In this document: piece after piece, positions 16,857-25,938 of the stretch
How positions within the stretch are numbered: the stretch's first letter is position 1
Layout of the letters: each line of letters begins with the position of its first letter
Assembly (NCBI RefSeq): GCF_009498295.1
Contig: NZ_CP040813.1
Span: 1,371,001-1,435,000 of the forward strand
DNA length: 64,000 nucleotides
Reading direction: 5' to 3'
DNA from: Oceanihabitans sp. IOP_32
GTDB lineage: Bacteria; Bacteroidota; Bacteroidia; Flavobacteriales; Flavobacteriaceae
The notes under the pieces: generated by a model
What the model saw: only the letters and a program-made list of their open reading frames with translations
Database searches by the model: none
What the model was told of the DNA's origin: nothing
Made by a program: the position numbers and the translations under genes

Positions 16857-18146
16857 TTAATCTTTACTACTGGTGTAAAATAGTTGTTGTAGTTTAGGTC
16901 TAATATTTAGTTCATAAAGATGGCGATGTGTTCTTGTGGGGTAAACGCGATTGGAAAGAAAAATAAAAACAAGTTCTTCTTTGGGGTCTGCCCAAACAAA
17001 AGTACCCGTAAAACCAGCATGACCAAAACTTTCTGGACTTACTTGTGGCGCAGGGTAAGCATCTTTAATACTTAAAGTATCGTTACCTATTAATGGTTTG
17101 TCGAAGCCCAAACCTCTACGATTATTATTTTCTGGATATTGAATTCTTGTAAATTCTTTCACGGTTTCGGGTTTAAAATACTGCTTACCATCGTAGGTTC
17201 CGTTTTGTACCAACATTTGCATAAATATGGCCATATCTGTAGCGCTACCAAATAAACCAGCATTACCCGACACACCACCAAAAAGTGCCGCATTATCGTC
17301 GTGAACCCAGCCTTTTACAAGTTGTTTTCTAAAAACAGTATCCATTTCTGTGGGTACTATAGCGTTTTTAAAATTTTTATCCTTCGGAAGATAACCAAGT
17401 GTCTTACAACCTAAAGGCTCATAAAAGTGGGCTTGGATATAGCGTCTATAAGGTACTCCAGTAATATCTTCGATTAATTGCGGATAAATTAATGAAGCAA
17501 TTCCAGAATAGAGATATTCTTTTTCGTCGTTCACTTTAACCCGTTTAATTTTTCGATACACCTTATTTTTAAATCTGTTTTTTACATACAAACCGTTGTA
17601 AACCTGATTTGAAAACCGATTACTTTTTTTAGTTCTTACGAAGCGTTTTTTTATTTTTCCGTTTTTTACAACCTCATCTAAAAAAACGATATACGGCTGC
17701 ATTCCAGATTGATGCGCTAAAAGTGCTCTAAGGCTAATGTCTTTTTTATCCTTTTTATTTTTCCATTCGGGCCAATAAGTACTAAAAGGTACATCTAAAT
17801 CTATCTTACCGTCTTCGTAAAGTTTCATTAATGCTGGCAATGGCCCCATTATTTTGGTTACCGATGCCAGATCGTAAACATCATCTTTAGCTACTTTTGT
17901 TATACTATCAAAAGTATGGTAGCCGTATGTTTCATGAAAAATAATCTTGCCTTGTTTAGCAACTAATAATTGTGCGCCAGGAAATGCTTTTTGAGTGATG
18001 GCATCCTGCAGAATAGAGTCGACTTTAGTTTTGATATAAGTCGAATCCAACCCAACAGATTCTGGCACATCATAGCTTAATTGCGCCTGTGTCATTTGGG
18101 CATGAAACAAAAAACAGCATAATGCAAAAACCTTAAAATGAATCAT
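16857..18146 (-). CDS. Secreted serine hydrolase, beta-lactamase family
   Basis: Exported protein of 429 aa with signal peptide (MIHFKVFALCCFLFHAQMTQAQ). The beta-lactamase-fold motifs are S95-V-T-K98 in YDLASVTKIMG, the tyrosine motif in EYLYSGIASLIY near 215-225, and HAGFTGTF near 373 as the third motif. AHQSGMQPY and GNAGLFGSATDM are also typical of the EstB/class C esterase-like group. Between the first two motifs is a very basic insertion (KKRFVRTKKSNRF..., NRFKNKVYRKIKRVKV) of about 40 residues. Similar proteins in flavobacteria are often encoded next to hemB and CNNM genes, as here. Substrate not inferable; peptidoglycan peptides or esters are options. Confidence 0.87.
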   Translation of the reverse strand: MIHFKVFALCCFLFHAQMTQAQLSYDVPESVGLDSTYIKTKVDSILQDAITQKAFPGAQLLVAKQGKIIFHETYGYHTFDSITKVAKDDVYDLASVTKIMGPLPALMKLYEDGKIDLDVPFSTYWPEWKNKKDKKDISLRALLAHQSGMQPYIVFLDEVVKNGKIKKRFVRTKKSNRFSNQVYNGLYVKNRFKNKVYRKIKRVKVNDEKEYLYSGIASLIYPQLIEDITGVPYRRYIQAHFYEPLGCKTLGYLPKDKNFKNAIVPTEMDTVFRKQLVKGWVHDDNAALFGGVSGNAGLFGSATDMAIFMQMLVQNGTYDGKQYFKPETVKEFTRIQYPENNNRRGLGFDKPLIGNDTLSIKDAYPAPQVSPESFGHAGFTGTFVWADPKEELVFIFLSNRVYPTRTHRHLYELNIRPKLQQLFYTSSKD

Positions 18147-18322
18147 ATATAAAAAATAAGTATCTTTAAAGTTACGAAATCATTTTTTAACACTCTTTTG
18201 CCATGCTTGTAAAGCCTTCAGAAAAATAAATTTATTTTTAATTATCCGCAAAGTACGACAAATTGCTATCATATAGCAACATCTCCCTTTTGGTACGAAA
18301 AAAAATAGGACACAAATTTATT

Positions 18323-19315
18323 TTAACGATTAATAAGTTTAATAACATCTTTTGCAAAATAAGACGCTATAATATCGGCTCCAGCACGTTTTATCGCGGT
18401 AATTTGTTCTAGCATAACAGCATCGTGGTTTAACCAGCCTTTTTCGGCTGCAGCTTTTAGCATAGCATATTCGCCCGAAACTTGATACACCGCCACAGGT
18501 ACATCGACATCATTTTTAATTTCGCGAACAATATCTAAATAACACAATCCGGGTTTTACCATCACAATATCTGCACCTTCATCAATATCCATTTGGGTTT
18601 CTTTAAGGGCTTCAATGCGATTTGCAAAATCCATTTGATAGGTTTTTTTATCTTTTGGAATATGTTCTAAATCTACTGGTGCAGAATCTAAAGCATCTCT
18701 AAAAGGGCCATAAAAAGCAGAGGCGTACTTAGCTGAGTAGCTCATAATACCAGTATCTATTAAACCTTGACCATCTAAGGCGTTGCGAATTGCCAAAATT
18801 CTTCCATCCATCATATCACTTGGAGCTACAATATTTGCACCAGCTTGAGCATGAGACACACTCATTTCAGCCAAAAAATTGGCGGTAGCATCATTTAGAA
18901 TTTTACCGTTTTCTACAATACCGTCATGACCGTACATAGAGTATGGATCTAAAGCCACATCCGTCATCACCAACATATCCGGACAAGTATTTTTAACGGT
19001 TTTTATGGCGCGTTGCATTAAACCGTTTGGGTTTAAGGCTTCTTTACCTGCATTATCTTTTAAATTATCGGGTACTTTTACAAAGAGTAAAACCGATTTT
19101 AATCCCAGACTCCAAAGTTCTTTAACCTCATTCTCTAGCAAGTCTAAACTGTACCGGAAGTAATTGGGCATGGAATCAATCTCTTCCTTAACACCTTGAC
19201 CTTCAACTACAAATATGGGTACTATAAAATCGTTTGGCGTGATACTGGTTTCTCGAACTAATGCACGCATGGCTTCGTTGGTTCTGAATCTTCTATTTCT
19301 TCTTATTGGAAACAT
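18323..19315 (-). CDS. hemB: Delta-aminolevulinic acid dehydratase (porphobilinogen synthase)
   Basis: Cytoplasmic enzyme of 330 aa that condenses two 5-aminolevulinates to porphobilinogen. Schiff-base lysines lie in SYSAKYASAFYGPFRDA (near 200) and IVMVKPGLCYLDIV (near 254). The metal-site segment reads TDVALDPYSMYGHDG at ~118-132: the three zinc cysteines of the animal and yeast enzymes are replaced by Ala/Asp/Asp, the pattern of the zinc-independent, Mg/K-activated class. The gene ends the minus-strand haem run hemA-hemCD-hemE-EI24-hemB. A small hairpin (TTGCTAT-CAT-ATAGCAA, 18263-18279) lies after it without a T-run. Confidence 0.96.
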   Translation of the reverse strand: MFPIRRNRRFRTNEAMRALVRETSITPNDFIVPIFVVEGQGVKEEIDSMPNYFRYSLDLLENEVKELWSLGLKSVLLFVKVPDNLKDNAGKEALNPNGLMQRAIKTVKNTCPDMLVMTDVALDPYSMYGHDGIVENGKILNDATANFLAEMSVSHAQAGANIVAPSDMMDGRILAIRNALDGQGLIDTGIMSYSAKYASAFYGPFRDALDSAPVDLEHIPKDKKTYQMDFANRIEALKETQMDIDEGADIVMVKPGLCYLDIVREIKNDVDVPVAVYQVSGEYAMLKAAAEKGWLNHDAVMLEQITAIKRAGADIIASYFAKDVIKLINR

Positions 19316-19419
19316 AATAATTTATTTTTTTATTTTGAAAAGGTTTCGATGGCGATTAAACCTTATTGTTGAATATACAACGCTCCTTATTTTTTCATTA
19401 AACAAATTTGTTCTACAAA

Positions 19420-20178
19420 TTAAATGGTACTCTCAATTTTTTTATTAAGCTGAAGCGCTTCAACCGTTCTAACAGTAGCAGCGGTTACCGATAAAGGCAA
19501 CACGATAATAACCCCAATAACGGGAATAAACAAAAACAACATGAAAACTAAACCGTTACCAATGGCCAAACCGCGATGCTTACGAACAAATCTTGTGCTT
19601 TCGGCATATTTATAATGCCGCTCTAAAGTATAATCCATATTACCAAAACCAGCGTAATAAGCTTGTACAATAAATAATAAAATGGTTGAAAACATATTGA
19701 CCACTGGGATAAACTTAAGCAATAAAATAGGGATAGTTATTAAGAGTTCTTTTATTAGATTGGCCACATTTATTTTAATACCCCGCCAAAGTTGATCGAA
19801 AAACGAGGTATTTCTATCCGATTGGTTTGAGACTCCTGTTAAATGCATTTCAATTTTTTCGGAAACTGGACTCATAAACGGAGCCGATAAGGCCATTATA
19901 ATATGTTTATAAAGTATTAACCCTATCACTATAATAAATAAACCACCAATAACATTTCCAATGGTTATAAAGGTTTGTTTTCCCCATTCCCAAATCCATA
20001 ATTTGGAAATTAATCCGCCAATATTATCGGAAAGCCCATAGGCCGAAACTCCAATAGCTATAGCCGTTACCACACTAATAAGTACAGGTATAGCAAAGTA
20101 TTTCCAGAGTTTAAGCTTGGAGATTAAACTAAAAGCGCCAAAGTAGGCTTTCACTCCTAATAATATGTTTTTAAGCAT
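19420..20178 (-). CDS. EI24 domain membrane protein (CysZ-like)
   Basis: Integral membrane protein of 252 aa in the EI24/etoposide-induced family, whose best known bacterial member is the sulfate channel CysZ. Hydrophobic segments lie near 27-48 (YFAIPVLISVVTAIAIGVSAY), 72-95 (TIGNVIGGLFIIVIGLILYK), 140-175 (two half-helices around LLITIPILLLKFIPVVNM) and 205-230 (GLVFMLFLFIPVIGVIIVLP). The MALSAPFMSPVSEKIE motif after the second helix is characteristic. In flavobacterial genomes this gene recurrently sits between hemE and hemB or hemF, so it is probably co-expressed with haem synthesis; a transport role there is speculation. Confidence 0.85.
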   Translation of the reverse strand: MLKNILLGVKAYFGAFSLISKLKLWKYFAIPVLISVVTAIAIGVSAYGLSDNIGGLISKLWIWEWGKQTFITIGNVIGGLFIIVIGLILYKHIIMALSAPFMSPVSEKIEMHLTGVSNQSDRNTSFFDQLWRGIKINVANLIKELLITIPILLLKFIPVVNMFSTILLFIVQAYYAGFGNMDYTLERHYKYAESTRFVRKHRGLAIGNGLVFMLFLFIPVIGVIIVLPLSVTAATVRTVEALQLNKKIESTI

Positions 20179-20283
20179 AATATTTTTCGCTAACCCGCTC
20201 TTTGTGGAACGGGTATTAATAAGGTTTATCTCTTAAAATATGCAAATCTTCTTGATATTTATAATTTATTCCTTTGAGAAAGA

Positions 20284-21312
20284 TTACGAAGGACTTTGAT
20301 ACTCTTTTACAGCATCAATAAAGGCTTTTGCATTATCTAAAGGAATATGTGGTAAAATACCGTGACCAAGATTTACAATGTACTTGTCTTTCCCAAACTC
20401 ATTTATCATTTGGGTTACCATTTTCTTGATTACCGCTGGTGGTGATAACAAACGTGAGGGGTCAAAATTACCCTGTAACGTGATGTTGCCGCCGGTTAAA
20501 GCACGTGCGTTTTTTGGTGAGCAGGTCCAGTCTATACCCAATGCCGAAGCGTTAGATTTTGCCATATCGCCAAGCGCAAACCAACAGCCCTTACCAAAGG
20601 TAATAACCGGTGTCTCATCTTTTAAAGCTTCAATGATTTGATTGATGTATTGCCACGAAAATTCTTGATAATCGGCAGGGGATAGCATACCTCCCCAAGA
20701 GTCGAAAATTTGAACCGCATTTACACCCGCCTTCACTTTTTCTTTCAAATAGGCTATGGTTGTATCGGTTATTTTCTGTAATAATTGATGTGCTGCCACA
20801 GGATTTGTAAAACAGAATTCTTTCGCTTTATCAAAATTTTTACTGCCTTGACCTTGCACACAATAACAAAGAATAGTCCACGGAGATCCTGCAAAACCAA
20901 TTAATGGAATATCATCGTTTAATAATTCTTTTGTGGCTTTTATCGCTTGATACACATAGTCTAATTCTACCGTAACATCGGGAACAATAACATTATCGAC
21001 ATCTTTTTGAGTACGCACCGGATTTGGTAAATAAGGGCCAAAATTAGGTTTCATTTGCACCTCGATATTCATGGCCTGCGGAATAACCAAAATATCACAA
21101 AACAAAATCGCGGCATCCATACCGTAGCGGCGAATGGGCTGTACCGTAATTTCACTTGCCAATTCTGGGGTTCTACACCGTGTAAAAAAATCGTATTTCT
21201 CACGAATGGCCATAAATTCTGGTAAATAACGCCCAGCTTGACGCATCATCCAAACAGGTGGACGATCCACTACTTCGCCTTTTAAGGCTCTTAAAAATAA
21301 ATCGTTTTTCAT
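20284..21312 (-). CDS. hemE: Uroporphyrinogen decarboxylase
   Basis: Cytoplasmic enzyme of 342 aa that decarboxylates the four acetate side chains of uroporphyrinogen III to give coproporphyrinogen III. The N-terminal signature [17 protein letters not shown] (residues ~18-34) carries the conserved arginines, [12 protein letters not shown] supplies the catalytic Asp near 86, and [22 protein letters not shown] and [12 protein letters not shown] are all present. It lies between a decayed four-helix-bundle gene upstream and the EI24 gene downstream. A short run of TTTTGGCT-like repeats (21318-21358) precedes the start. Next-step enzyme genes (hemF/hemN) are not in this window. Confidence 0.97.
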   Translation of the reverse strand: MKNDLFLRALKGEVVDRPPVWMMRQAGRYLPEFMAIREKYDFFTRCRTPELASEITVQPIRRYGMDAAILFCDILVIPQAMNIEVQMKPNFGPYLPNPVRTQKDVDNVIVPDVTVELDYVYQAIKATKELLNDDIPLIGFAGSPWTILCYCVQGQGSKNFDKAKEFCFTNPVAAHQLLQKITDTTIAYLKEKVKAGVNAVQIFDSWGGMLSPADYQEFSWQYINQIIEALKDETPVITFGKGCWFALGDMAKSNASALGIDWTCSPKNARALTGGNITLQGNFDPSRLLSPPAVIKKMVTQMINEFGKDKYIVNLGHGILPHIPLDNAKAFIDAVKEYQSPS

Positions 21313-21356
21313 ATCTAGCTTTTGGCTGATGGCTTTTGGCTTTTCACTTTGGCTTA

Positions 21357-21709
21357 TCAGCTATTTTTTATTCTATTAATTAAACTATTGATCATTTTAG
21401 CTTCTTTTTGAATTAAATCAAAAATGATTATCAGTTCTTTCAACTATATTAACCCTAATTAATAATGCGTGATGCTTTTAGAGATTAAATCTATTTATTC
21501 GCGAGAACCTCACAGGTTTTTATTAGCGGAACTTCGCTATTTCTAATGCATCCTCCTGCTATATTTGAAGGCACTAAAACTAGCGCTCTGTTAAATTGAC
21601 TTTTCAATCCAAACCTTTCATCTGTGGGTATTTTATCAAACAGAAAAGAAACCTGTTTTACGAGTTCTATTGCATTTTTCCAGATGTTTAATTTTTTAAA
21701 GTCTCTCAT
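21357..21709 (-). pseudogene. Remnant of a four-helix-bundle (S23/23S rRNA IVS) protein gene
   Basis: The first ~57 codons (MRDFKKLNIWKNAIELVKQV, ERFGLKSQFNRALVLVPSNIA, GGCIRNS) match the small four-helix-bundle proteins first found in 23S rRNA intervening sequences. The family then continues with helices 3 and 4, but here the frame runs into unrelated residues and stops at 21491, giving 72 aa instead of about 115-120. A family-like C-terminus (FDLIQKEAKMINSLINRI ending in KNS) is readable 130 bp further on in another frame, ending at 21359. The gene therefore suffered an internal deletion or frameshift. The function of intact relatives is not established. Confidence 0.7.
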
Positions 21710-21805
21710 AATTCATACTACTAACTGTTGGCGATAACAACTTTGCCGTGTTAATCTTAAATAGTCAAGAGGTTACCACGTCACTGGGTTTCTCGTAATG
21801 CCGTA

Positions 21806-23395
21806 TCACACGTAATGTTCATTAACCAATTCAATAACACTCTCTACACTTGGCATTTTGGCCACTCTAACGTCTTTAAAATGTTTTTTAGCTTCGTTTG
21901 CAGTCGATTCTCCTAGGCAAAAAGCGATAACATCGGTGTTATTTATTTGCAAGAAACTATTTACTGCAGACGGACTGAAAAACATCACACTTTCAACCGA
22001 ATCTATAACTTTTATACCATCGAACTTGGTTTGGTAAGCTTCAATTTCGTTGACTTTAATATGATTTTCTTCTAATATGTTTGGCAAATCATCTAACCTT
22101 AAATCACTACAAAAATAAGTCACTTCGGTACCCTCCATGAATTCAACTAAATAGTCTGCTAATTTTTTAGCACTATTTTCTACATGGGCTACCTTCCCAA
22201 TTTTTTGTTCAACTAGACGCTTGGTACGCCTGCCCACACAATAAATATTTTTAAATTGCAATTCGGTTGCCGAATAATTGGTAATTAACGACTCTACAGC
22301 ATTTTTACTGGTAATGATAACGTTTTCAATTTGGTTCTTTAACAGTCTAGCAGGTATTCTGTTTAAGCTAAATTTTATAAAATCGGCACTTTCAACATGC
22401 ACCTTATCCTTAAACAGCAACCGCTGCGTTTCGGTAAGTGATTTGGTAGAATATACATTCGTTCTTTTGGCGACACCTCGAATACTATCCATTAAACGTT
22501 TACCACCGCGCTCAATTACAAAATCTGCACAATACTGTGCTATATCGTGATGCTCGCCAAGCTTTTTTACCCGTGTTACATCAATTCTTTTCGAACCATC
22601 ACCGCTTAATAAAACGCCTTTAAAGTTAACCTCTTCATTTTTAATATATGCCAATGCACCAATGGGTGCCGTACACCCACCTTCTAATTTATTTAAAAAT
22701 TCACGCTCAATACCCACACAAATCTCTGTTTCTTCGTGATTTATTTCTCTACAAATGGCTAAAACCTCTTCATCGTCTGCTGGCGCAGTAACCATAATAG
22801 CCCCTTGAGCAGGAGCAGGAATCATCCAATCTAAATTAATGGCATCTTCTGGTCGCACACCAATACGACCTATACCAGCGGCTGCAAAAATAGTAGCATT
22901 CCAATCTTCATTATCTTGAAGTTTTTGCATTCTAGAAATTACGTTACCACGAATATCTACAATAGTATGTGTAGGATATCTGTTAAGCCATTGTGCTTTA
23001 CGGCGTAAACTACCTGTTGCAATTACGGCATGCTTAGCACTTAAAAACTCTTCGTTGTTTTTAAATACTAAGGTGTCGTTTACATTACCGCGCTTTATAA
23101 CCGCCGCTTGTACAATGCCTTTAGGAAAAATAGTGGGCACATCTTTTGAAGAGTGCACCGCAATATCAATATCCTTATTAAGCATAGATAAATCTAAAGC
23201 TCGCGTGAAAATACCAGTAATACCCAGTTGATAGAGCGGTTTATCTAAAACAATATCGCCTCTAGATTTTATAGGGACTATAACTGTTTTATGGCCTAAA
23301 TTTTCGAGCTGTTGTTTTACGGTGTTGGCTTGCCATAAGGCTAATTCACTATCGCGGGTGCCAATTCTTATGATTCTTTCTTGGTGGGATTTCAA
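21806..23395 (-). CDS. hemC: Fused hydroxymethylbilane synthase / uroporphyrinogen-III synthase
   Basis: Bifunctional haem enzyme of 529 aa. Residues ~6-305 are HemC (porphobilinogen deaminase): IGTRDSELALWQANTVKQQL at the N-terminus, AVHSSKDVPT near 80, RRKAQW and DIRGNV near 130-150, and the dipyrromethane-cofactor cysteine in LEGGCTAPIGALA near 244. Residues ~315-529 form a HemD-like domain: VIITSKNAVESLI, YCVGRRTKRLVEQ, EVTYFCSDLRLDDLPNIL, VMFFSPSAVNSFL and FCLGESTANEAKK. The fusion channels preuroporphyrinogen to ring closure in one polypeptide. It is downstream of hemA with a hairpin between them, so it may also have its own promoter in the 133-bp gap. Confidence 0.95.
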   Translation of the reverse strand: MKSHQERIIRIGTRDSELALWQANTVKQQLENLGHKTVIVPIKSRGDIVLDKPLYQLGITGIFTRALDLSMLNKDIDIAVHSSKDVPTIFPKGIVQAAVIKRGNVNDTLVFKNNEEFLSAKHAVIATGSLRRKAQWLNRYPTHTIVDIRGNVISRMQKLQDNEDWNATIFAAAGIGRIGVRPEDAINLDWMIPAPAQGAIMVTAPADDEEVLAICREINHEETEICVGIEREFLNKLEGGCTAPIGALAYIKNEEVNFKGVLLSGDGSKRIDVTRVKKLGEHHDIAQYCADFVIERGGKRLMDSIRGVAKRTNVYSTKSLTETQRLLFKDKVHVESADFIKFSLNRIPARLLKNQIENVIITSKNAVESLITNYSATELQFKNIYCVGRRTKRLVEQKIGKVAHVENSAKKLADYLVEFMEGTEVTYFCSDLRLDDLPNILEENHIKVNEIEAYQTKFDGIKVIDSVESVMFFSPSAVNSFLQINNTDVIAFCLGESTANEAKKHFKDVRVAKMPSVESVIELVNEHYV

Positions 23396-23496
23396 AATGC
23401 TGAATTAATTAGTTGAGTTGTATTTAATTGAATTGAAGGCAAAAAACAAGGTGAATATGCTTAGCCTGCTTTATAAGCGTGCTAAGCTAACAAAAT

Positions 23497-23523
23497 AAAA
23501 CGAGCTTTACTTAAGCTTGTTTT
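23497..23523 (-). terminator. Hairpin after hemA, possible terminator or attenuator
   Basis: AAAACGAGCTT...AAGCTTGTTTT forms an 11-bp stem with one mismatch just past the hemA stop, followed on the minus strand by TTTTATTTTG. A second inverted repeat (GCTTAGC...GCTAAGC) lies 30 bp further on. It probably reduces read-through from hemA into hemC. Confidence 0.55.
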
Positions 23524-23528
23524 ACAGC

Positions 23529-24800
23529 TTAGGCAATATCAGCTTTTTTTGGTGGATTCTCCAGCTGAAACACTTTTTTAATAAGCTCAAGACTTTCCTC
23601 GGTAGAAACTTCGTTGTCTTTTAAATGATGTGCGAAATGATTTGTAATTTTTTGAATGATATTATTACTAATTATCTCGGCTTGCTGCTCGTTGAAATCT
23701 GAAAGTTTTTTACGTTGGGTATCTAACTCAGCTACTTTAAAATCATTCAGTTTAAGTTTTAAAGCCTTAATTGTAGGAGCAAATTTTCGGGTTTCTAACC
23801 AAGCGTTAAATTCTGAATTAACCGTTTCAATTATAGTTTCTGCTAAAGGAATATGCTTTTTCCGCTCAGCTAAGGTTTGATCGGTTAATCTCGATAAGTG
23901 ATCGAGATGAATTAAAGAAACATTGCCCAACTCACTCACGTTATCATCTACATTTTTAGGAATAGATAAATCTAGAATTAAAAGTGGTTTTTTAGTAGTT
24001 ATAAGTTGCTTATCGATGGTTGGACGTTGCGCCCCTGTAGCTACAATTAACACATCTGAAGCATTAAGCTCTTCTTGTAAATTCGCATAATCTTTAACCA
24101 CTAAATTAAACTTACCTGCAACTTGTTCGGCTTTAGTTTTTGTTCTGTTAATTAAGGTTATATGGTCGTTTTTCGTGTGTTTTACCAAGTTTTCGCAAGT
24201 ATCTCTCCCTATTTTACCTGTTCCGAAGAGCAGAATATTTTTACTGGAGACATCTTCAATGGTGTTTAAAATGTATTGTACAGACGCAAAAGATGCCGAT
24301 GTGGCACCAGATGAGATATTAGTCTCGGTTTTAATGCGTTTACTAGCCTGAATTACAGCATTTACTAAGCGTTCGGTAAAATGATTAAGCAAACCGAATT
24401 TTCTAGAAAGTTTAGCGCTTTTTTTAAGCTGACTAATAATTTCGAAATCACCTAAAATCTGGCTATCCAATCCAGAACCTACACGAAACATATGTGCTAT
24501 AGCCGCCTTGTTTTCATGAATATAAGCCACCTCTTTAAACTCTTCAACGCTACCTCTAGTATTGTCGCAAAGCAACTCAATAAGCTGGAAGGGATGCTGC
24601 GCAAAACCATAAATTTCAGTTCTATTACAGGTAGAATTCACTACTAAGCTCTCAATACCATTTTCTTTGGCTTGATTTAAAAGTGCAAGCTTAGCATTCT
24701 CATCGAGGCTAAAACGCCCTCTAACATTCGCATCGGCTTTTTTGTAACTTAGCCCAATAGCATAAAAAAAACTACTTCGTGATATATTGTATTTTAACAT
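23529..24800 (-). CDS. hemA: Glutamyl-tRNA reductase
   Basis: First committed enzyme of C5-pathway tetrapyrrole synthesis, 423 aa, reducing glutamyl-tRNA to glutamate-1-semialdehyde with NADPH. The catalytic cysteine is C58 in VVNSTCNRTEIYGF, GSGLDSQILGDFEIISQLK near 112 is the substrate-binding block, LLFGTGKIGRDTCENL near 190 is the NADPH-binding glycine loop, and the C-terminal dimerisation helices are complete. hemL (glutamate semialdehyde aminotransferase) is not in this window. It is transcribed away from the AraC regulator through a shared 170-bp region. Start chosen at the first ATG, giving the usual N-terminus (FFYAIGLSYKKADANVRG). Confidence 0.96.
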   Translation of the reverse strand: MLKYNISRSSFFYAIGLSYKKADANVRGRFSLDENAKLALLNQAKENGIESLVVNSTCNRTEIYGFAQHPFQLIELLCDNTRGSVEEFKEVAYIHENKAAIAHMFRVGSGLDSQILGDFEIISQLKKSAKLSRKFGLLNHFTERLVNAVIQASKRIKTETNISSGATSASFASVQYILNTIEDVSSKNILLFGTGKIGRDTCENLVKHTKNDHITLINRTKTKAEQVAGKFNLVVKDYANLQEELNASDVLIVATGAQRPTIDKQLITTKKPLLILDLSIPKNVDDNVSELGNVSLIHLDHLSRLTDQTLAERKKHIPLAETIIETVNSEFNAWLETRKFAPTIKALKLKLNDFKVAELDTQRKKLSDFNEQQAEIISNNIIQKITNHFAHHLKDNEVSTEESLELIKKVFQLENPPKKADIA

Positions 24801-24824
24801 TTACAGTTTGAAAAAATTGCCTAA

Positions 24825-24857
24825 CAAATATAGCAAGTATGTTAGTCAAAAAACAAC
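24825..24857 (-). promoter_or_regulatory. Predicted hemA promoter (Bacteroidota sigma type)
   Basis: On the minus strand a TATATTTG box (TAnnTTTG consensus) lies 25 bp upstream of hemA, with GTTG 21 bp further upstream in the -33 position. A plus-strand TATTTTTG (24927-24934) faces the other way toward the AraC gene, so the two promoters are divergent in one short region. Confidence 0.5.
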
Positions 24858-24970
24858 GCCAAAAGAACTTTTAATATCGCTTGTAGTTTTTTGGTATTTT
24901 ATTTTAATAATGTGACTCGAAAACGTTATTTTTGTAAGCCCATAGAGCTTTATAGCTCTGTTGATTTAGA

Positions 24971-25891
24971 ATGAATCTAAATAAAGCAAAAATGAATAAT
25001 CAGGAAATTATCGAAAAAAATGTCGCTAGCGGTACTTTTAATAAAACGGTTGTAGATGATGGTTTTTTCGTCTTTACCTACAAAAATGATAGTAATCAAG
25101 TTGAAAAGGTATCAAAAGAAATTGGTAGCAAATTCATTCAGTTTCACTTTTGCTTAAAAGGTCTAAGCAAATTTGTTTTTAACCAAGGCACATACGGTTT
25201 AAACATTAAGGAAGATCACTCCTTATTACTATACAACCCCCAGCAAAATTTACCCATTAATTTAGAATTAAACCCAAACTCTTGGGTGGTATCTCTACTT
25301 ATTTCAATTAAAAAATTTCATAGTCTGTTTTCTTTAGAAGCCGATTATATTTCATTTTTAAATGAAGACAACAAGGATAAAAAGTATTACAAAGAAGGGG
25401 TTATTTCGCCGTCTATGGCTATTGTTTTAAACCAGTTAATTAGCTTTAACCTAAATCCGTCAATAAAAAGACTTTACTTTCAAGGTAAAGCTTACGAACT
25501 GTTAAGCCTGTATTTTAATAGAAGTGAAGACACAGATATTGAGCAGTGCCCGTTTTTAGAAGATGAAACCAATGTTATAAAAATAAGAAAGGCTAAAGAT
25601 ATTATTATTTCAAGAATGTCAGAGCCACCAAGCTTACAAGAATTAGCAGACGAAATAGGATTAAGTTTGAAAAAATTAAAAGAAGGATTTAAACAAATTT
25701 ATGGCGACTCCGTTTTTAGCTTTTTAATCGATTACAAGATGGAGGTCGCCAGAAAACTATTAGAAACTGGCGAACTTAATGTCAACGAAGTAGGCCTTAA
25801 GGTGGGCTACAGCACATCGAGTCATTTTATTGCCGCTTTTAAAAAAAAATATGGTACCACGCCAAAAAAGTATTTAATGTCTCAAACATAA
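24971..25891 (+). CDS. AraC family transcriptional regulator
   Basis: DNA-binding protein of 306 aa. The C-terminal ~100 residues are two helix-turn-helix motifs of the AraC/XylS type: AKDIIISRMSEPPSLQELADEIGLSLKKLKEGFKQIYG (split here, residues ~213-250) and VARKLLETGELNVNEVGLKVGYSTSSHFIAAFKKKYGTTPKKYL at the end. The N-terminal ~200 residues are a cupin-like sensor part (FIQFHFCLKGLSKFVF). It is divergent from hemA and 47 bp upstream of hemH-hemJ on the same strand, a position found in other flavobacteria. Regulation of haem genes or a response to iron or haem is inferred from position only. Confidence 0.9.
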   Translation: MNLNKAKMNNQEIIEKNVASGTFNKTVVDDGFFVFTYKNDSNQVEKVSKEIGSKFIQFHFCLKGLSKFVFNQGTYGLNIKEDHSLLLYNPQQNLPINLELNPNSWVVSLLISIKKFHSLFSLEADYISFLNEDNKDKKYYKEGVISPSMAIVLNQLISFNLNPSIKRLYFQGKAYELLSLYFNRSEDTDIEQCPFLEDETNVIKIRKAKDIIISRMSEPPSLQELADEIGLSLKKLKEGFKQIYGDSVFSFLIDYKMEVARKLLETGELNVNEVGLKVGYSTSSHFIAAFKKKYGTTPKKYLMSQT

Positions 25892-25938
25892 ATTAAAACC
25901 GTTAGGTTGAAAAAAAATCAAGGAACCAAAAAAAACAT

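Noticed and set aside
24801-24970. Riboswitch or structured leader for haem genes
   Set aside because: Only promoter-like boxes were seen; no conserved RNA fold was recognised.
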